From: an uncultured Erysipelotrichaceae bacterium
GTDB taxonomy: Bacteria; Bacillota_I; Bacilli_A; RFN20; CAG-826
Length of the DNA: 49,518 nt
Assembly (NCBI GenBank): GCA_947166565.1
Contig: CAMVEL010000012.1
Coordinates: forward strand, 1-49,518
Direction: 5' to 3'
Part shown: one piece after another, positions 16,636 to 24,184 of the stretch
How positions within the stretch are numbered: the first letter of the stretch is position 1
Layout: every line of letters begins with the position of its first letter
Made by a program: the position numbers and the translations under genes
The notes under the pieces: generated by a model
Database searches by the model: none
Seen by the model: only the letters and a program-made list of their open reading frames with translations
Told to the model about the DNA's origin: nothing

Positions 16636-17883
16636 TTAGAAACGGATAAACGAGCCGAACATATTACCCAATAAGGCCGAGACCTCATTGGTTTTGTTAC
16701 CTTCGCTTGTCTGCTCCTGAATCATCTTGATGATCTCAAGACGGCTGATTTGGAAGGAGCCTTCCACGAAGGCGATGCCGACGAAGACGATGCCAATGAC
16801 GGGAATCGCGAGGTCGACGATGATGTTATCGTAGGTCTTGCGATAATCGTAGAAGAAGATAAGTGGGATGATTAGAAGCATTGGGACGGTTTTCCCGAAG
16901 CCGATGCTGAGCGTCTCGTTGATGATGGCGTTAACATCAATATATTGTTGCAAATCTGGATTATGGCCCAGGTATTCCGCGGTAAGGTTATATTTGGAGA
17001 CCACCATGGCGGTGAAGGCGATGATATCGATGATCGAGGCTATGACGATCATGATGATGAGGAAGTTAGCGAAATGGGAACGGTTGACGTTGCTCTCCGT
17101 GAAGCGGGCGTAATCCTCATAGGTCTTGCCTTTCTTGATGAAGAAGATTTCACGCCGCTTCATGAAGAAAGCGATGATTACGAAGATAAAGAAGGCGAAC
17201 GGGGGTTTCGTGGTCAAAAGGGGATAAACGATTGGGGGGAGAAACATCATTCCGTTGGAGGCGAAGGTCTTCAAGAGGATGGAAGCGACTTCGTAAAGGA
17301 TGGGGATGATGGCGAAAAGTCGGAAGATATAGATCTTCTTGCCTTGGAAATGCTTGGTTGGACGGTAATTGATGAAAAGGGTCAAGAAGGCGCAGAGGAT
17401 CAAATCGATGAAGATGTTGAAGCAGAAATAGCCGTTCTTCGAGAAGAGTTGTATCAATAATTCCAAAGCATTTCCTTGCACCCCAAAGGCCCCGATATAG
17501 CCAAGGAGGTAATGGAAATACACGACGACGAAGAGGAGGAAGATGCCAACGGCCCCCGCCACATAAACGATAATGAGCCTGCGGTATCCGTCTTTGGCCA
17601 CCAAGATTTGGGAGAAGGCCGCGATTAGGAATAACGGGGCGGGCAAAGCCGAGAAGAAAGTGAAAACGGTGGAAGCGACACCCGCGGCGTTATTATTCGT
17701 TAGTTGGGAATAGGCCCCAAGGATCATGCCGATTTGGGAGATGACGAGCAAGGCCCAACCGATGATTCTGAAATGACGGTAGGAAAGCGGTCCGCGGAAT
17801 AGGCTATCGTTTTCCGGAGTGACCTGATGAATATCTTTTCTGCGCCAGGCCCGTTTTGGTTTTGTTAAAGTCTGTTCTTCCAT
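16636..17883 (-). CDS. Polytopic membrane protein of unknown function
   Basis: A 415-residue protein with a basic 40-residue cytosolic N-terminus and about ten hydrophobic segments, among them ILVAKDGYRRLIIVYVAGAV, PFAFFIFVIIAFFMKRREIF and VPMLLIIPLIFFYDYRK. I do not recognise the family; no transporter signature or catalytic motif is visible. AGGA lies 10 bases before ATG 17883. It is followed after 84 bases by the split membrane gene, which may have been co-transcribed. Confidence 0.8.
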   Translation of the reverse strand: MEEQTLTKPKRAWRRKDIHQVTPENDSLFRGPLSYRHFRIIGWALLVISQIGMILGAYSQLTNNNAAGVASTVFTFFSALPAPLFLIAAFSQILVAKDGYRRLIIVYVAGAVGIFLLFVVVYFHYLLGYIGAFGVQGNALELLIQLFSKNGYFCFNIFIDLILCAFLTLFINYRPTKHFQGKKIYIFRLFAIIPILYEVASILLKTFASNGMMFLPPIVYPLLTTKPPFAFFIFVIIAFFMKRREIFFIKKGKTYEDYARFTESNVNRSHFANFLIIMIVIASIIDIIAFTAMVVSKYNLTAEYLGHNPDLQQYIDVNAIINETLSIGFGKTVPMLLIIPLIFFYDYRKTYDNIIVDLAIPVIGIVFVGIAFVEGSFQISRLEIIKMIQEQTSEGNKTNEVSALLGNMFGSFIRF

Positions 17884-17950
17884 AACTAATTTTCCTAAAG
17901 ATTAGAAATCTTATAGATTGTAGCCAAGAATGGGCTTAACAACAACCACG

Positions 17951-17989
17951 CAAGAAAAAAACGTCCCTGACGATTTCATCAAGAACGTT
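17951..17989 (-). terminator. Terminator, copy 1 of a duplicated 37-bp element
   Basis: On the minus strand AACGTTCTTGA pairs with TCAGGGACGTT and is followed by T7. Apart from one extra A it is identical to 18421-18457. It lies 44 bases beyond the end of the RhuM remnant. Confidence 0.8.
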
Positions 17990-18032
17990 GTAGCCGAGAT
18001 TTAGTAATAAATGACGCTTCCTCAATGCCTAT

Positions 18033-18358
18033 TTATAAATACCATTTTCGGAAATTGGTCCCGACATTACTGCGGACGCGATAGCCGATGGCGAGGACCA
18101 TATCGAGATTATAATGTTTAACATTATATTGCTTACCGTCGCTGGCAATAGTTCGGAATTTCCGAACAGTTGCCTCTTGGACTAATTTCCCCCTTCCAAG
18201 ATGTGCTTAATATGCTCGGAAACGTTCGATTTGCTCGAGTTATAGAGAGATACGATTTGCTCTTGGGTCAGCCAAAGATTTCCGTCGATCAGCTTGACTT
18301 CGACCTTTGTTCCGTTCGATTCGGTGTTATAAATAACGATAATGCCTTTGTCAGACAT
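18033..18358 (-). pseudogene. Remnant of a RhuM family (Fic/virulence-associated) gene
   Basis: From ATG 18358 the frame reads MSDKGIIVIYNTESNG and then LWLTQEQIVSLYNSSKSN, the typical RhuM start, and stops near 18184 after a frameshift in a G-run. The -1 frame continues with EATVRKFRTIASDG, then NVKHYNLDMVLAIGYRVR and GTNFRKW, and ends at TAA 18033-18035. Only about 105 of roughly 330 residues remain. RhuM-like genes usually accompany restriction or mobile loci; none other is left here. Confidence 0.85.
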
Positions 18359-18420
18359 GGTAATGCCTCATTTGAGTATTATTGTTTTAGCCTTTTGATG
18401 AGTGTTTCTCAACTACACCG

Positions 18421-18457
18421 CAAGAAAAAACGTCCCTGACGATTTCATCAAGAACGT
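18421..18457 (-). terminator. Terminator, copy 2 of the duplicated 37-bp element
   Basis: Near-identical copy of 17951-17988, here 63 bases upstream of the RhuM remnant's start. It would end transcription coming from the gene at 18745-19203. Confidence 0.75.
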
Positions 18458-18504
18458 ATTAATCATTTGAGTTTGTCGTAGGTTTTTAATACAATTTCCG
18501 GTTG

Positions 18505-18745
18505 CCGTGCGCGAGTTGCAACCCCCTTGGTCAAAAATACAACCCCCCCTCGTTTATCGAGGTTTTCATCTGTTTGGCATCGAAGGCGTTGTGAAGGAAT
18601 GGTGTTTAGATGGGCCACCATTGAGCAGCCAGGTTCTAGTTTTTACCCGGCCCTTGCAAGGAACTTAACGTCTTCTTTGCCGCGCGCTAATATTTTCGTC
18701 TCAGTAAAAAGAGGATAGCGGTGAATCGGGCTCAATGGTTTCGTT
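18505..18745. repeat. Insertion-sequence-end-like relics
   Basis: GAGTTGCAACCC followed by CCTTGGTCAA (from 18513) recurs at 19310 as GAGTTGCAACCC followed by ACTTTGACAA. A second degenerate copy, TACAACCCCCC, follows at about 18538. In addition ACCATTGAGC (18617-18626) and GCTCAATGGT (18730-18739) form a 10-bp inverted repeat around about 100 bases. No gene is seen in 18458-18744. Multiple subterminal repeats suggest decayed IS ends, but the family cannot be named. Confidence 0.35.
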
Positions 18746-19203
18746 TACACTTTATCGTTTATTGAGTGGCTGTTGCGATCAATCAAAGCCTTTATTTCTT
18801 CTTCCGCCTCAAGGACTTTAGCGACTACCCCAAAAACATATCGTCTGTCTTTCGTTTTCACTGTCAAATAACCGCAGTTATAGGGACCATGCTTAGACGA
18901 CCATCTATGTGAACTCACATCCACTATTTCATCGAATCTATATAGCTTATCTTTTATGAAGAAACCGTCTTGAACAGCGGTTATTATGACTTTTGGGCAG
19001 CCTAAAGTTTGAATAAAAGAAACAAAAAAATACAAACCAAAACACGAAAACAAAATGGCAGGAATTAAGACATAAAGCGTTTTTTCAACCACGAAATAGA
19101 TATAAAACAAAAAACCGCATAAACCCCAGATCACAGCAAAAGATAATATAGAAACAAGTAATCCTTCCACTCCTCTTCGCAAAATGATCTTTTGTTCACT
19201 CAT
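18745..19203 (-). CDS. Small two-helix membrane protein with PH-like domain
   Basis: 152 residues if started at ATG 19203. Two hydrophobic helices (about residues 14-60) are followed by a cytosolic beta-rich domain (DGFFIKDKLYRFDEIVDVSS, then GYLTVKTKDRRYVFGVV) like a bacterial PH domain, ending in a charged helix. The longer frame to 19323 is rejected because its extra part overlaps the promoter and repeat sequence. TATAAT (19211-19216) with AAGACA 17 bases upstream lies so close to ATG 19203 that the mRNA should be leaderless. Confidence 0.7.
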   Translation of the reverse strand: MSEQKIILRRGVEGLLVSILSFAVIWGLCGFLFYIYFVVEKTLYVLIPAILFSCFGLYFFVSFIQTLGCPKVIITAVQDGFFIKDKLYRFDEIVDVSSHRWSSKHGPYNCGYLTVKTKDRRYVFGVVAKVLEAEEEIKALIDRNSHSINDKV

Positions 19204-19415
19204 GGCCATAATTATACTTTTTCGAAACCCAATTGTCTTGTGTCCGCCATATAGGCGGATCCCAGACGAAACCACGATATCCGTATGCGAGTGAAGCCAA
19301 AACGTGTGTGAGTTGCAACCCACTTTGACAAGAGCTTTTAATCAGCTTTTATTGGATAAGCAGTTTCCGTCATTGACTATATAATTGAAAAGTCGCATAA
19401 CATCGATGTTTTCAA

Positions 19416-19441
19416 TGAAAAAAGCTCCTGACACGAACGTA
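19416..19441 (-). terminator. Strong leftward terminator without an obvious gene
   Basis: On the minus strand GCTCTTGATACG folds against CGTGTCAGGAGC and is followed by TTTTTT. It lies directly beyond the tandem 25-bp repeat, so those two could be the body and end of a small RNA. Confidence 0.7.
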
Positions 19442-19470
19442 TCAAGAGCGGATTCATTATGTGTCCTTAA

Positions 19471-19527
19471 GCAACGCGATAAATGACAAGTTTTTATCTA
19501 TTGCAACGCGATAAATGACAAGTTTTT
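19471..19527. repeat. Tandem pair of identical 25-bp repeats
   Basis: GCAACGCGATAAATGACAAG plus TTTTT occurs at 19471-19495 and again at 19503-19527, a period of 32 bases (about three helical turns). Only two copies, unequal flanks and no cas genes, so it is not a CRISPR array. Confidence 0.9.
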
Positions 19528-19766
19528 CTTGACACTTACATAAATATAGTATCTAAAATCGCCCATTATTGCCTGTTTTAAGCAAAATTTTCATTTTTTC
19601 CCTAAATCGACCGTTAAGCCTTTACATCTTAATTTTATATTTTTATGGCAGACGCGAAAAGACGCAGAAAAATGATTGTCAATAGATGGTGACCCCAAAT
19701 TGCTAACAGGCTGTTTTTCAGCAAACCATGCAAAGCCCAAAGCTATTTTAGAGGATCCAAAATAAA

Positions 19767-19793
19767 ACCGACTAAGCGGTTAGCCTAATCGGT
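19767..19793 (-). terminator. Terminator of the LRR lipoprotein gene
   Basis: On the minus strand ACCGATTAGGC pairs with GCTTAGTCGGT (two G-U pairs, 5-base loop), followed by TTTTATTTT. It is 115 bases past the stop at 19909. Confidence 0.75.
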
Positions 19794-19908
19794 CTCAATA
19801 CTATTTAAGTATCTCTAGTTATTTGATTTAATCGGTTTTACTATGGATTAGTTAAATAGGAAGAAAACATCCTCTTTTTTTCAACTAAGCATAATTTAAT
19901 TCAATTGA

Positions 19909-22182
19909 TTAAAGATTGATGTCACCATCAGAGCAATGAATAACGCTAAGTTTGGTGTTTTGATACCAACTATCACCCTTTGACACGTTGTTCCACTCTT
20001 CAATAGTGCCTGCAAAATTGATTGTTTCAAAATTGGAACTGGCATAGAAAACGCTGTTTCCAATAGATGTGATAGTTTTTGGAATATTGATTTCTTTAAG
20101 GCCCTTTATGGTGGCGAAAGCATATTCACCAATTGTTTTTAACCCTTCAGGCAATGTAATGGAAGTAACACCCCAACAAGATTTGAAAGCATATCTATCG
20201 ATAGCAGTTAAATTAATTCCTTCTTCGAAGACAATGCTACTGACTTTATAACAGCAATCAAAAGCGCTTCTAGAAATGGTCGTAACAGACTTAGGAATAA
20301 AAATCGAAGTAAGCACCGTGCACATATTGAATGCACCTTGACCAATAGTAGTTAATTGAGAATTTGCTTCAAAAGAAACTGTCGTAAGCTTAGTGCAATT
20401 ATAGAAAGCGCGGAAATTAATAGAAACGATGGTGTTAGGGATTGTAACGGATGTGATAGCGGCGTTTCTAAAAAAAGCTTCATCTTCAATTACAGTAACT
20501 GGTAATTCACCAATCATAGATGGAATAACTACACTACCAGAGACCTCGGATGTAACCGATGCGATACTATAGGCAGTTCCCGCAGAATTGATTTTGATGT
20601 TGTAGTAAGAAACAACTTGTTTATCAAATAATTCACTTTCAAATTCTGCGCAGATGCCGAGGGTACCAGTATTGTTGCCACTTGGTTCGACGCCAACGCC
20701 AAAGTAAGAATTGACGGTTTCAGTGACCACATGTTCTTCATCATTTCCGCACACGATAGTCGCTGTACATTTAGTTTTATCATCGTTCCATTCATAAACT
20801 GGAGTTCCCCAATTATGTCCTTTTGGATTAAGAACGAGATTATATGTTTGCTTAGCAAAAGCAGGATTTTCAAATTCAACAGTATACTTTCCTTCACCAC
20901 TATCAGTACAAGTGCTTGGGGTAATGACTTCATACGTTGATTGTTTTGTTTCACTTTCAACATGGTTTGCATCACGTTTACAAGTTCTGCTGGCGGTACA
21001 TTCAGTGTGGTCAGCGTTCCACTCATAAGTAGGTTCATTCCAATCGTGGCCAAGTTTTTCAGCAACGACATTACTTAAAGGCTTTGTGCCTAATTCATCT
21101 TCATAGTTCTTCTCGCAAACTTTGCAGTGCCAATGTTCAATATTGCCGTCTTCTTCACATGTTGCTGGTTTAGCTTCAACATGAGTCATTGTGTGGCCTA
21201 AAGCTTCAATTGTTTGATTTTTGGTTTCAGAATGATCCAAGTAAGTAGCGGTCCATGTTCTAAGGCCTTCTTCTTCACATGTTGCTGGAGTTACTAATAA
21301 GTCAGCGACTTGTGCATCATGAAGTTCAACGTGAGTGGCATCATGAGAACAGACATATTTAGCTTTTGCAGCAAAAAATCCTTCCCACACAAATTCTACG
21401 AATTGATAGTCATGGCCAAGAGCTTCAACAGTTCCTTCTACTTCTTGGGTTTCAAATTCTTTGCTAGCAAATGTAGCGGTATATTTAGAAGTACCACTTG
21501 CTTCACATGTTGCAGGAATAATTGTAGTAACTTTAATACTTCCTTTTTCGGTTAAGACATGGCTTGCATCATGAGAGCAAACTGAAGTAGCTACGCATTC
21601 TGTATGATCTTCGTTCCAAACATAAGTTGGTTCTCCCCAGTTATGTCCAGTTGCAGGTAAAGTAATTTCATGAGTTTGAACTTCAAAAGCTTCGTTTTCA
21701 AAAGCAGCATCATAAACTGCACTACCATCTGCATCACATGTTGCAGGTATAGTCTCTGTGTAAGCAGAGTAGACTGTTTCAGTTTCGATGTGATTTGCAT
21801 CGTTTTTACATACTCTAGTTGCGGTGCAAGTAGAATAATCATCGCTCCAGGTATAAGTTGGAGTACCCCATTCGTGGCCGATGGCTTCTAAAGTGATGTC
21901 CTTTGTTTGATCAACGAATGCTTCGCTGGTAAAATCGGCGGTATATCTACCCTTTCCATCCTCTTCGCATTTTGCTTCTTCAACCACTACATAGGTAGAA
22001 TTGACAGTTTCTGTTTCTTTATGCTCTTCATTGCTTTTGCAGACTCTTTCCGCGGTGCAGGTCTTATTGTCTTGAGACCATGTATAAACAACTTCACCCC
22101 AATCGTGAGAGTGTTTATTACAACCCGTTAAAAGAGAGATAGCCATAAGAGCAGACGTCATTAAGACTAATTTCTTTTTCAT
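19909..22182 (-). CDS. Large surface lipoprotein: Cys-containing repeats plus BspA-type leucine-rich repeats
   Basis: 757 residues. A signal peptide with lipobox ISLLTGC puts the lipidated cysteine near residue 21. Residues 25-530 are about seven degenerate units of 60-75 residues, each with GH(D/E/N)WGEPTY, a W.DD.T.CTATRVC segment, a paired Cys and a H..TETV stretch. Similar repeats occur in surface proteins of gut Bacillota. Residues 560-740 are BspA/LRR_5 repeats (EDEAFFRNAAITSVTIP, then AFYNCTKLTTVSF, then AFNMCTVLTSIFIP). Such LRRs mediate binding to host or neighbour cells. AAAGGA lies 8 bases before ATG 22182. Base composition is more AT-rich than its neighbours, which fits horizontal transfer. 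Confidence 0.88.
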   Translation of the reverse strand: MKKKLVLMTSALMAISLLTGCNKHSHDWGEVVYTWSQDNKTCTAERVCKSNEEHKETETVNSTYVVVEEAKCEEDGKGRYTADFTSEAFVDQTKDITLEAIGHEWGTPTYTWSDDYSTCTATRVCKNDANHIETETVYSAYTETIPATCDADGSAVYDAAFENEAFEVQTHEITLPATGHNWGEPTYVWNEDHTECVATSVCSHDASHVLTEKGSIKVTTIIPATCEASGTSKYTATFASKEFETQEVEGTVEALGHDYQFVEFVWEGFFAAKAKYVCSHDATHVELHDAQVADLLVTPATCEEEGLRTWTATYLDHSETKNQTIEALGHTMTHVEAKPATCEEDGNIEHWHCKVCEKNYEDELGTKPLSNVVAEKLGHDWNEPTYEWNADHTECTASRTCKRDANHVESETKQSTYEVITPSTCTDSGEGKYTVEFENPAFAKQTYNLVLNPKGHNWGTPVYEWNDDKTKCTATIVCGNDEEHVVTETVNSYFGVGVEPSGNNTGTLGICAEFESELFDKQVVSYYNIKINSAGTAYSIASVTSEVSGSVVIPSMIGELPVTVIEDEAFFRNAAITSVTIPNTIVSINFRAFYNCTKLTTVSFEANSQLTTIGQGAFNMCTVLTSIFIPKSVTTISRSAFDCCYKVSSIVFEEGINLTAIDRYAFKSCWGVTSITLPEGLKTIGEYAFATIKGLKEINIPKTITSIGNSVFYASSNFETINFAGTIEEWNNVSKGDSWYQNTKLSVIHCSDGDINL

Positions 22183-22316
22183 ATAAATTTCCTTTCTTGT
22201 TATGTATATAATTTACACATAAAAGAAATAATATATTTCTGATATATTTTCAAGCAAAACAAACCTTAACTATACTTTCAGATGTTCAAAGTAAAGTTGT
22301 TGATACATAATAAGTA

Positions 22317-22345
22317 AAAAGACATCCCGATGTAATCGAAATGTC
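22317..22345 (-). terminator. Terminator after tRNA-Pro
   Basis: GACAT/ATGTC outer and GAT/ATC inner pairs over 22321-22345, followed on the minus strand by TTTTTAC. Confidence 0.75.
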
Positions 22346-22358
22346 GCTTTTTTTCGTA

Positions 22359-22436
22359 TGGTCGGGATGGCCGGATTCGAACCGGCGATATCCTGCTCCC
22401 AAAGCAGGCGCCATAACCAAGCTAGACCACATCCCG
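22359..22436 (-). tRNA. tRNA-Pro(TGG)
   Basis: Acceptor CGGGATG pairs with CATCCCG, followed by discriminator A and an encoded CCA. Anticodon loop TTTGGGA in the stem CCTGC/GCAGG gives anticodon TGG. GGTTCGAATCC T-arm present. Confidence 0.96.
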
Positions 22437-22574
22437 GCCCGCATATTTTTCGTTTTTGTCATAACAAAATCAAGCATTATTTTTCATAAATGAAATATTT
22501 TTGTGATTTTCTTATGAAAAGGACCCATTTTTTGGCAAAAGAAAGCCCCGGATCAACCGGGGTAATCTTTCATT

Positions 22575-22648
22575 TGGAGCATCCGAGCAGATTTGAACTG
22601 CTGGTCAGGGAGTTGCAGTCCCTTGCCTTACCGCTTGGCTACGGATGC
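22575..22648 (-). tRNA. tRNA-Cys(GCA)
   Basis: 74 bases with encoded CCA. Acceptor GCATCCG/CGGATGC, discriminator U as usual for Cys, anticodon loop CTGCAAC gives GCA, T-loop GTTCAAATC. It lies on the same strand as tRNA-Pro. Confidence 0.96.
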
Positions 22649-22770
22649 GCGGTGAAGATTATATGGCATCCACCCTTAACTTTAAAGCATTGATTTAAAT
22701 TATTTTCTCCTTGAAGAACTTCTTCTCTTGCATTATATTTAAGCGCTGTCGTGAGAACACGACGGAAAAC

Positions 22771-22847
22771 GCGCCCGTAGCTCAACTGGATAGAGTACCA
22801 GACTACGAATCTGGGGGTTGTGGGTTCGAGTCCCCCCGGGCGCGCCA
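22771..22847 (+). tRNA. tRNA-Arg(ACG)
   Basis: 77 bases with encoded CCA. Acceptor GCGCCCG/CGGGCGC, anticodon loop CTACGAA in stem CCAGA/TCTGG gives ACG, T-loop GGTTCGAGTCC. The ACG anticodon implies deamination to inosine by TadA. Confidence 0.97.
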
Positions 22848-22863
22848 AAAACTATTAATTTAG

Positions 22864-22889
22864 GGAATTCTGAGGAGTTCCTTTTTTTG
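22864..22889 (+). terminator. Terminator after tRNA-Arg
   Basis: GGAATTC (22864-22870) pairs with GAGTTCC (22875-22881), one G-U, followed by T7. Confidence 0.8.
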
Positions 22890-22981
22890 TTTAATGACGT
22901 ATTCCTAACCATCAAATAGTTCTTTTCTTTTTAAGAGATTTAAGAGAAAGATAGGTTTTTGGGTGGAAGATAAGGTTATTC

Positions 22982-24097
22982 TTATTCGAATTCCTTCGCA
23001 CAGAGAACTAGATAATCACGAATGGTCAAATGCTGCGGGCAGGCTTTTTCGCATTTCCCGCATTTGATGCACATGCTCGCTTTTCCCTTATTGCCGAATC
23101 CAAGGTTGCCGTAATAGAAATCGGCATTCCAATCGTTGAAGGCCCGTTTCGTATTGTAAAGGGAGAAGATCTCCGGGATAGGGATATTCATAGGGCAATG
23201 GTTTTGCTCAACGCAATAACGGCATTTGGTGCAGGGGATCGCCGAAACGCCATTAATGATGTCACGTACCTCACCAATTGCGATCATCTCCTCGTCAGTT
23301 AGAGGCTCCGCGTCTTTGGTGGAGAGGACGTTATCCTCCATTTGGGGAAGGTCGCTCATGCCGGAAAGGACCATCGCGATCTGAGGGAAATGCAAGGCGA
23401 AGCGGAGGGCGTAGCTTGCATAGGAACCTCCTCCTAGGTTATCGAAGACCTTTTTCCCGGCGTCAGGAAGATTAACGAGACTCCCGCCTTTGACGGGTTC
23501 CATGACGATGATCGGCTTATTATGCCTTTTGCAGATGTCATAGAGTTTATGGCTTTGGACGCTTGGTGATTCGTAATCGAGGTAATTGAATTGGATTTGC
23601 ACCACTTCTATCTCAGGATAATCGCTGAGGATCTGTTCCAAGACTTCCGCGGTATCGTGGAAAGAGATGCCAACGTGGCGAATAAAGCCCTGCTTCTTTA
23701 ATTCAAAGGCAGTCTCATAGGCATGGCATTTTTTGAAGTGCTCGTAATTGCGGGAATTCTGCGCATGCATGAGGTAATAATCAAAATAATCGACCCCTGT
23801 AGCCTCTAATTGGCTTTTTATGAAGGGGAGGATATCCTCCTGCTTCTTGAAATAAGGCTCCGTGAGCTTATCGGTCAGGAGGTAAGCGGAACGCGGATAA
23901 CGGCTCGTCAGGCATTTTTTGATGGCCTTCTCCGATTCACCTCTGATATAGCCATGGGCCGTATCGAAATAATTGAAGCCCGATTCGATGAATTTATCGA
24001 CCATCCTCGAGAATTCCTTTAAGTCGACGTGGTCGCCTTTCATCGGAAGCCTCATGCATCCGAAGCCGAATCTTTGTTTAGCACCATCCAAAATCAT
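22982..24097 (-). CDS. Aldo/keto reductase with C-terminal 4Fe-4S ferredoxin domain
   Basis: 371 residues. An N-terminal TIM barrel of the aldo/keto reductase superfamily starts FGFGCMRLPMKGD and has FDTAHGYIRGESE (Asp and Tyr of the catalytic tetrad, about residues 44-51). The C-terminus (about 290-365) carries CTKCRYCVEQNHCPMNIP and CIKCGKCEKACPQH, the two cysteine clusters of a bacterial ferredoxin-like domain. This group is common in anaerobic Bacillota, and its physiological substrate is usually unknown. AAGGGGG precedes ATG 24097. It stands alone, between terminators. Confidence 0.93.
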   Translation of the reverse strand: MILDGAKQRFGFGCMRLPMKGDHVDLKEFSRMVDKFIESGFNYFDTAHGYIRGESEKAIKKCLTSRYPRSAYLLTDKLTEPYFKKQEDILPFIKSQLEATGVDYFDYYLMHAQNSRNYEHFKKCHAYETAFELKKQGFIRHVGISFHDTAEVLEQILSDYPEIEVVQIQFNYLDYESPSVQSHKLYDICKRHNKPIIVMEPVKGGSLVNLPDAGKKVFDNLGGGSYASYALRFALHFPQIAMVLSGMSDLPQMEDNVLSTKDAEPLTDEEMIAIGEVRDIINGVSAIPCTKCRYCVEQNHCPMNIPIPEIFSLYNTKRAFNDWNADFYYGNLGFGNKGKASMCIKCGKCEKACPQHLTIRDYLVLCAKEFE

Positions 24098-24145
24098 AAC
24101 TATCCCCCTTCGGGGACATTATAACTTAAGACGAAAAATGGCAAA

Positions 24146-24177
24146 GAAAAAAACGTCCATCCTTGCGAATGAACGTT
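24146..24177 (-). terminator. Terminator of the pot operon
   Basis: AACGTTCA pairs with TGGACGTT on the minus strand (one G-U, 10-base loop), followed by T7. It is 8 bases after the potD stop. Confidence 0.85.
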
Positions 24178-24184
24178 ATTGGTT

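Larger units (their letters stand above)
19204..19908. other. Gene-free 0.7 kb with repeats and terminators
   Basis: I see no gene here. It contains the promoter of 18745-19203, an IS-end-like repeat at 19310-19332, a leftward terminator at 19416-19441, the tandem 25-bp repeat 19471-19527 and the terminator of the lipoprotein gene at 19767-19793. The AT-rich rest (19560-19760) may be decayed sequence. Confidence 0.6.

Noticed and set aside
18170-18439. Plus-strand 89-codon frame
   Set aside because: Antisense to the RhuM remnant and one terminator copy.
19471-19527. CRISPR array
   Set aside because: Only two repeats with a 7-base gap, no spacers of normal length and no cas genes.
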